From: G020350405 sp964513655
Lineage (GTDB): Bacteria > Planctomycetota > Phycisphaerae > Sedimentisphaerales > Anaerobacaceae
NCBI GenBank assembly: GCA_964513655.1
Contig: CAZENQ010000123.1
Coordinates: forward strand, 1 to 9,085
Direction: 5' to 3'
Length of the DNA stretch: 9,085 nucleotides
Of this stretch, positions 6,907 to 9,085 are shown in pieces (the stretch's first letter is position 1; each line of letters opens with the position of its first letter). The notes below the pieces were generated by a model. It saw only the letters and a list, made by a program, of their open reading frames with translations. It had not been told where the DNA came from and did no database searches. A program made the position numbers and the translations under genes.

Positions 6907-7389
6907 TTACTTCCCGTGGTATGTAACAAAGAATCGGTATGCCAAAAAAGTTGCTATTGCAAAGAGCAAATAAGATAAAGTAACAAAACCAATACCTAAC
7001 CAATTTATTTTTCGGGCACTTCTCGCAAAGCAGTCGTCGTCTTTAACTGATTTTCCATATTGGTATTGGGAAAGATAAGTTAAGCCAGATGCAACAGCTG
7101 GAGACAAAACACCAAACACATACAACAACAGAGGAAATCCGAGTCCACTTACATTAGCTTGAGTTTTAGTCCAGACATTTCCTATGAACGCCAGTAATGC
7201 AACTGCCGCTCCTCCGTTAATCAAGAATGCACTTTTAAGGGCTGCCTGTCCCGACTGTACGGTGGCTTGAAATTTCAGTTTATATTCTTCCAAATTTGAA
7301 TTACATTCGGCTTTATACTGGTCACGCTGCAAATCGCATTCGGCTTTATATTTCGCCATTGCCGCATCATCCATAATAAACTTTCCCAT
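6907..7389 (-). CDS. Small protein with hendecad coiled coil and three TM helices
   Basis: A 160-residue protein. Residues 14-46 form three 11-residue units, each beginning with Tyr (YKAECDLQRDQ, YKAECNSNLEE, YKLKFQATVQS), predicted to be a helical, possibly right-handed coiled coil. Then come hydrophobic segments at about 54-72 (FLINGGAAVALLAFIG), 84-107 and 130-154, with a short charged loop (KSVKDDD) between the last two. I recognise no named family with certainty. The layout of a cytoplasmic helix plus two to three TM helices resembles small membrane proteins found in defence and prophage loci, such as SLATT-type effectors, but it is not a firm match. ATG 7389 has AGGA 11 nt upstream. ATG 7374, with GGGAAAG 6 nt before it, is a good alternative and would still keep the hendecads. 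Confidence 0.75.
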   Translation of the reverse strand: MGKFIMDDAAMAKYKAECDLQRDQYKAECNSNLEEYKLKFQATVQSGQAALKSAFLINGGAAVALLAFIGNVWTKTQANVSGLGFPLLLYVFGVLSPAVASGLTYLSQYQYGKSVKDDDCFARSARKINWLGIGFVTLSYLLFAIATFLAYRFFVTYHGK

Positions 7390-7415
7390 TAATTTTTAAT
7401 TCCTGACAACTTTCA

Positions 7416-7437
7416 CCGCACCATTTTAACGATTGCC
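7416..7437 (-). repeat. 22-bp direct repeat, copy 2 (upstream of the three-TM gene)
   Basis: Exact partner of 6859-6880. It lies between promoter-repeat copy B and the three-TM start codon, so it would be in the 5' UTR of that message. On the + strand it is preceded by CAACTTTCAC, which is also found inside the 60-bp repeat. Confidence 0.75.
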
Positions 7438-7480
7438 TGTCCTAATACAACGATAATGTAATCCCAACTCTGCCGCAGTC

Positions 7481-7540
7481 CGTTGATTACCGCCCCGGGT
7501 GTTTATCCCACTGCCAACTTTCACCAATAAATTACCCCAA
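7481..7540 (-). repeat. 60-bp promoter/leader repeat, copy B (upstream of the three-TM gene)
   Basis: This copy matches 8446-8505 at 57 of 60 positions without gaps, with three substitutions at 7502, 7503 and 7523. GCAG four bases outside the left edge is also kept. On the - strand it begins with the -10-like TAATTT and runs into the leader of the three-TM gene. Just beyond it, GTAATCCCAAC (7458-7468) can pair with GTTGATTAC (7482-7490), an imperfect stem not present at copy A. Confidence 0.85.
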
Positions 7541-7557
7541 TCTCCCCCTCCCGTCAA
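7529..7557 (-). promoter_or_regulatory. Candidate promoter for the three-TM/HEPN/HhH genes
   Basis: On the - strand, TTGACG (7557-7552), a 17-nt spacer and TAATTT (7534-7529). The -35 matches consensus at five of six bases, while the -10 is poor (three of six). Support comes from copy A, which has the same boxes at the same spacing even though the spacer sequence differs. The predicted leader is about 130 nt long. Confidence 0.5.
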
Positions 7558-7715
7558 ACTAAAAAAACGACAACTTTACCCCGTTACAGTGCGTGCCCCG
7601 TCACAATCTATTACGCGGTCTTTTACTCTAATGGTGGCTCGCCCCCTTAGAGCGCTTTTTACTCTAATGGCACGATATTCGGGTCACTAATATCAGCCCA
7701 ATAAGCCGGCCTGAC
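7558..7715. other. Spacer with a duplicated 14-mer and hairpin
   Basis: TTTTACTCTAATGG occurs at 7621-7634 and again at 7657-7670. Between and within the copies, CTCTAA (7626-7631) pairs with TTAGAG (7647-7652), followed on the + strand by CGCTTTTT, a terminator-like shape. No + strand gene upstream would use it. No coding region is supported here. Confidence 0.45.
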
Positions 7716-7732
7716 AAAACGCGGGTCCGCGT
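7716..7732 (-). terminator. Possible weak terminator of the DUF4230 gene
   Basis: On the - strand, ACGCGG-ac-CCGCGT forms a GC-rich hairpin (7732-7719) directly at the stop codon and runs into TTTTGTC. The T-run is short, so efficiency is doubtful. Confidence 0.4.
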
Positions 7733-8376
7733 CAATGTTGCATTAACTTGTCTAACCACCCTGGAAGGGACGCCGAGGGCTCATAAGCCTTAGGATCGAA
7801 AGTGACGTTGGCTCGATATCCAAGCTGACCGACAAAGGTGCTAAGGACAACCTGCGCGTTCTGCTTTGTTCTTTCGACAATTCCGGCGCCTAAAGCGGCC
7901 AGTCTGAGCTGCACCCTTGCTTCATTTTTCATTCTCTCTATCTGGTTCTGGCTCGCGGGCTTACCCTTCCAAAAAGGACTGTCCATTTTTTCGTGGGCGC
8001 TGATTACTCTATCCGGGTGGCTGGGATCGTGTTCGACATTGGAGACTTCGATCGAACCAGGTCCGAAATTAATCGAAACATGGCGGTCGTCGGACGCCTC
8101 GTTAACATCAACTGTCGCTTTCTCCATGTCTACAGATCCAGTAACCTTTCCTCGAACGATAACAACCACATAATCACTCAAACCCAAAACCCCTGTTGAT
8201 TCGAATCCCTCATCCCGAACCGCTGATACAGTGCACTCGGCGGTTCCAAGTTTTGCGATTGCCTTTATCTGCTCAACAGTAACGCTCGTGTGCACCTGTG
8301 TTGCAGGTTTTAGCAGGTACACAATACCGCCGGCCACAATCGCAGTCAGTACTACTAACATAATTGTCTTAGCCAT
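7732..8376 (-). CDS. DUF4230 membrane-anchored protein
   Basis: A 214-residue protein with one N-terminal hydrophobic anchor (residues 2-22, MLVVLTAIVAGGIVYLL) and no lipobox, then a soluble domain. The domain opens with VTVEQIKAIAKLGTAECTV and continues with a VIVRGKVTGSVDMEKATVDV strand pair. It has the ARVQLRLAALGAGI helix and ends with LGYRANVTFDP. This order (a 'sensor' helix, Gly-x-Asp-Leu-like turn, late helix, final strand) matches the DUF4230 family, whose function is unknown. The domain probably lies outside the cytoplasmic membrane. ATG 8376 is well supported by AAAGGAG five bases upstream; an in-frame GTG at 8391 would translate the ribosome-binding site itself and is rejected. 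The gene has its own promoter in the 60-bp repeat copy A and a candidate terminator, so it is probably a separate unit from the three genes after it. Confidence 0.82.
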   Translation of the reverse strand: MAKTIMLVVLTAIVAGGIVYLLKPATQVHTSVTVEQIKAIAKLGTAECTVSAVRDEGFESTGVLGLSDYVVVIVRGKVTGSVDMEKATVDVNEASDDRHVSINFGPGSIEVSNVEHDPSHPDRVISAHEKMDSPFWKGKPASQNQIERMKNEARVQLRLAALGAGIVERTKQNAQVVLSTFVGQLGYRANVTFDPKAYEPSASLPGWLDKLMQH

Positions 8377-8445
8377 AATATCTCCTTTCACGCGCGTTCA
8401 CATACTATTATGCAATCCTTTCTCTAAACCACAAAACTTGCAGCT

Positions 8446-8505
8446 CGTTGATTACCGCCCCGGGTGCGTATCCCACTGCCAACTTTCGCCAATAAATTAC
8501 CCCAA
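8446..8505 (-). repeat. 60-bp promoter/leader repeat, copy A (upstream of the DUF4230 gene)
   Basis: Partner of 7481-7540, 965 bp away in the same orientation. The two copies bracket the DUF4230 gene. On the - strand it spans the -10-like box and the first ~50 nt of the predicted leader, with the conserved parts GTTGGCAG, a GGG/CCC hairpin, and CAAC plus CTGC. Two of the three differences fall in the loop of the GGG/CCC hairpin. Confidence 0.85.
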
Positions 8506-8522
8506 ACAACAATATATGTCAA
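8494..8522 (-). promoter_or_regulatory. Candidate promoter for the DUF4230 gene
   Basis: Perfect -35 TTGACA (8522-8517), 17-nt spacer, TAATTT (8499-8494). The 13-mer TTTGACATATATT covering the -35 is identical to the one at the DUF1080 promoter. The predicted leader is about 110 nt long before the start at 8376. Confidence 0.55.
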
Positions 8523-8523
8523 A

Positions 8524-9062
8524 CCCCAAAATCTCAACATATTCTTTCTCTGCCTGAACACCTGCTTGTGCTGCCTCTCGAAGCATAGCGAAGACCCTCG
8601 CATGTCGTTGGCGGGGCCCCAGCTTCTTTTTCATACTCTTTTCTCTGCACGTCTACGACGTACTACTTTATGTTTCCTCGTTGCCCCTACGCCCGCACCA
8701 CGCAACCAGTTTTTTCCCCTCCACCACCCCCAACTCCGAGCCCTTTTTGAGCGAGGAATCTTGCCTGTCCCAATTCGTGCCCATCCTCTCTAAAAAGAAA
8801 GGGCGTTTCTTTGGCTTCACCAAGGCCGACTTGTCGGCAACTTAGACGAACTCCGCAGGCCGAACGCACAAGCTGGCTTGGAGTACGGCTGCGAGTTTGG
8901 ATAAAAAAGGCTGGCCACAGCCAGGCCCATGAAGCCAAAACCTCTTCGTGTCAGTTCGTGAAAATTCGTGGTTACTTCCCTCTGTGGCAAAATCCAATTT
9001 CCGTCAAAATCCTGCGCAAATCGACAACGAATTTGACAAAACGCGCAGTTTTCCTCCAAGAT
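8524..9062. other. Gene-free region with pyrimidine-rich and repetitive sequence
   Basis: Several 80-110 codon frames exist on both strands, but none has a ribosome-binding site, a recognisable domain or normal composition. Seen here are a pyrimidine-rich stretch (8660-8790), an AAAGAAA-gggcg-TTTCTTT hairpin (8794-8812), a GGCTG/CAGCC hairpin near 8908-8921, and a TTCGTG run spaced every 10 nt (8945-8970). It may be decayed coding DNA or repeat sequence. Confidence 0.5.
8945..8974 (+). repeat. TTCGTG units with 10-nt period
   Basis: TTCGTG recurs at 8945, 8955 and 8965, each followed by a different four-base filler, so the motif repeats once per helical turn. Another copy lies at 8774. Such TTCGTG-rich patches are seen in intergenic repeats of related environmental genomes (from memory, unverified). 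Confidence 0.4.
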
Positions 9063-9085
9063 ATACACTAGTTTAAATAGTGTAT
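9063..9085. repeat. Perfect inverted repeat at the window end
   Basis: ATACACTA (9063-9070) and TAGTGTAT (9078-9085) are exact reverse complements around the 7-nt loop GTTTAAA. The repeat reaches the last base, so the arms may continue beyond it. It could be a hairpin, a protein-binding palindrome or the edge of an element. Confidence 0.5.

Noticed and set aside
7458..7540. Integron attC site, suggested by gene-flanking repeats and the GTAATC/GATTAC stem
   Set aside because: No pair of core sites fits RYYYAAC and GTTRRRY, the stem is absent at copy A, the repeats contain promoters rather than following stop codons, and no integrase is in the window.
8377..8391. GTG 8391 as start of the DUF4230 gene
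   Set aside because: It would translate the AAAGGAG ribosome-binding site that serves ATG 8376.
8687..9068. Overlapping 83-86 codon frames on both strands near the right end
   Set aside because: Low-complexity or repeat-derived composition, no ribosome-binding sites, and both strands open equally, as expected by chance.

Overview
The window looks like chromosomal DNA of an environmental bacterium, most likely a planctomycete or another PVC-type lineage. This placement is inferred from a secreted LamG-type protein, a DUF1080 (3-keto-disaccharide hydrolase-like) lipoprotein, a DUF4230 protein and intergenic spacers rich in short dispersed palindromic repeats. No rRNA, tRNA, transposase, integrase or CRISPR array was seen.

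Left part (1-1105, + strand): the 3' end of a small Cdd1-like helix-hairpin-helix gene is followed closely by a PIN-domain protein with a C-terminal membrane region. Middle part: a long convergent gene (4171-1343, - strand) encodes an exported protein with a LamG-like domain between two related beta-rich modules. A divergent single gene (4569-5291, + strand) encodes a DUF1080 lipoprotein with a good sigma70-type promoter. Both proteins fit extracellular or envelope carbohydrate work. The spacers on either side of the lipoprotein gene hold dispersed repeats.

Right part (8376-5514, all - strand): a DUF4230 membrane-anchored protein, a small coiled-coil/three-TM protein, an AbiU2-like HEPN protein and a helix-hairpin-helix glycosylase-like protein. 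The last three lie close together, with the last two overlapping, and could be one transcript. A membrane protein, a predicted HEPN RNase and a predicted DNA-binding protein together make a plausible but unproven defence or toxin-type module.

The most unusual feature is the repeat architecture of the right part. A 60-bp sequence (57/60 identical) occurs upstream of both the DUF4230 gene and the three-TM gene. Each copy carries the same promoter layout (TTGACR, 17 nt, TAATTT) and a conserved leader that could fold. A separate exact 22-bp repeat lies upstream of both the three-TM gene and the HEPN gene. The genes are therefore bracketed by copies of their own leaders, like cassettes or duplicated regulatory units. 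The last ~560 bases hold no gene I can support and end in a perfect inverted repeat.
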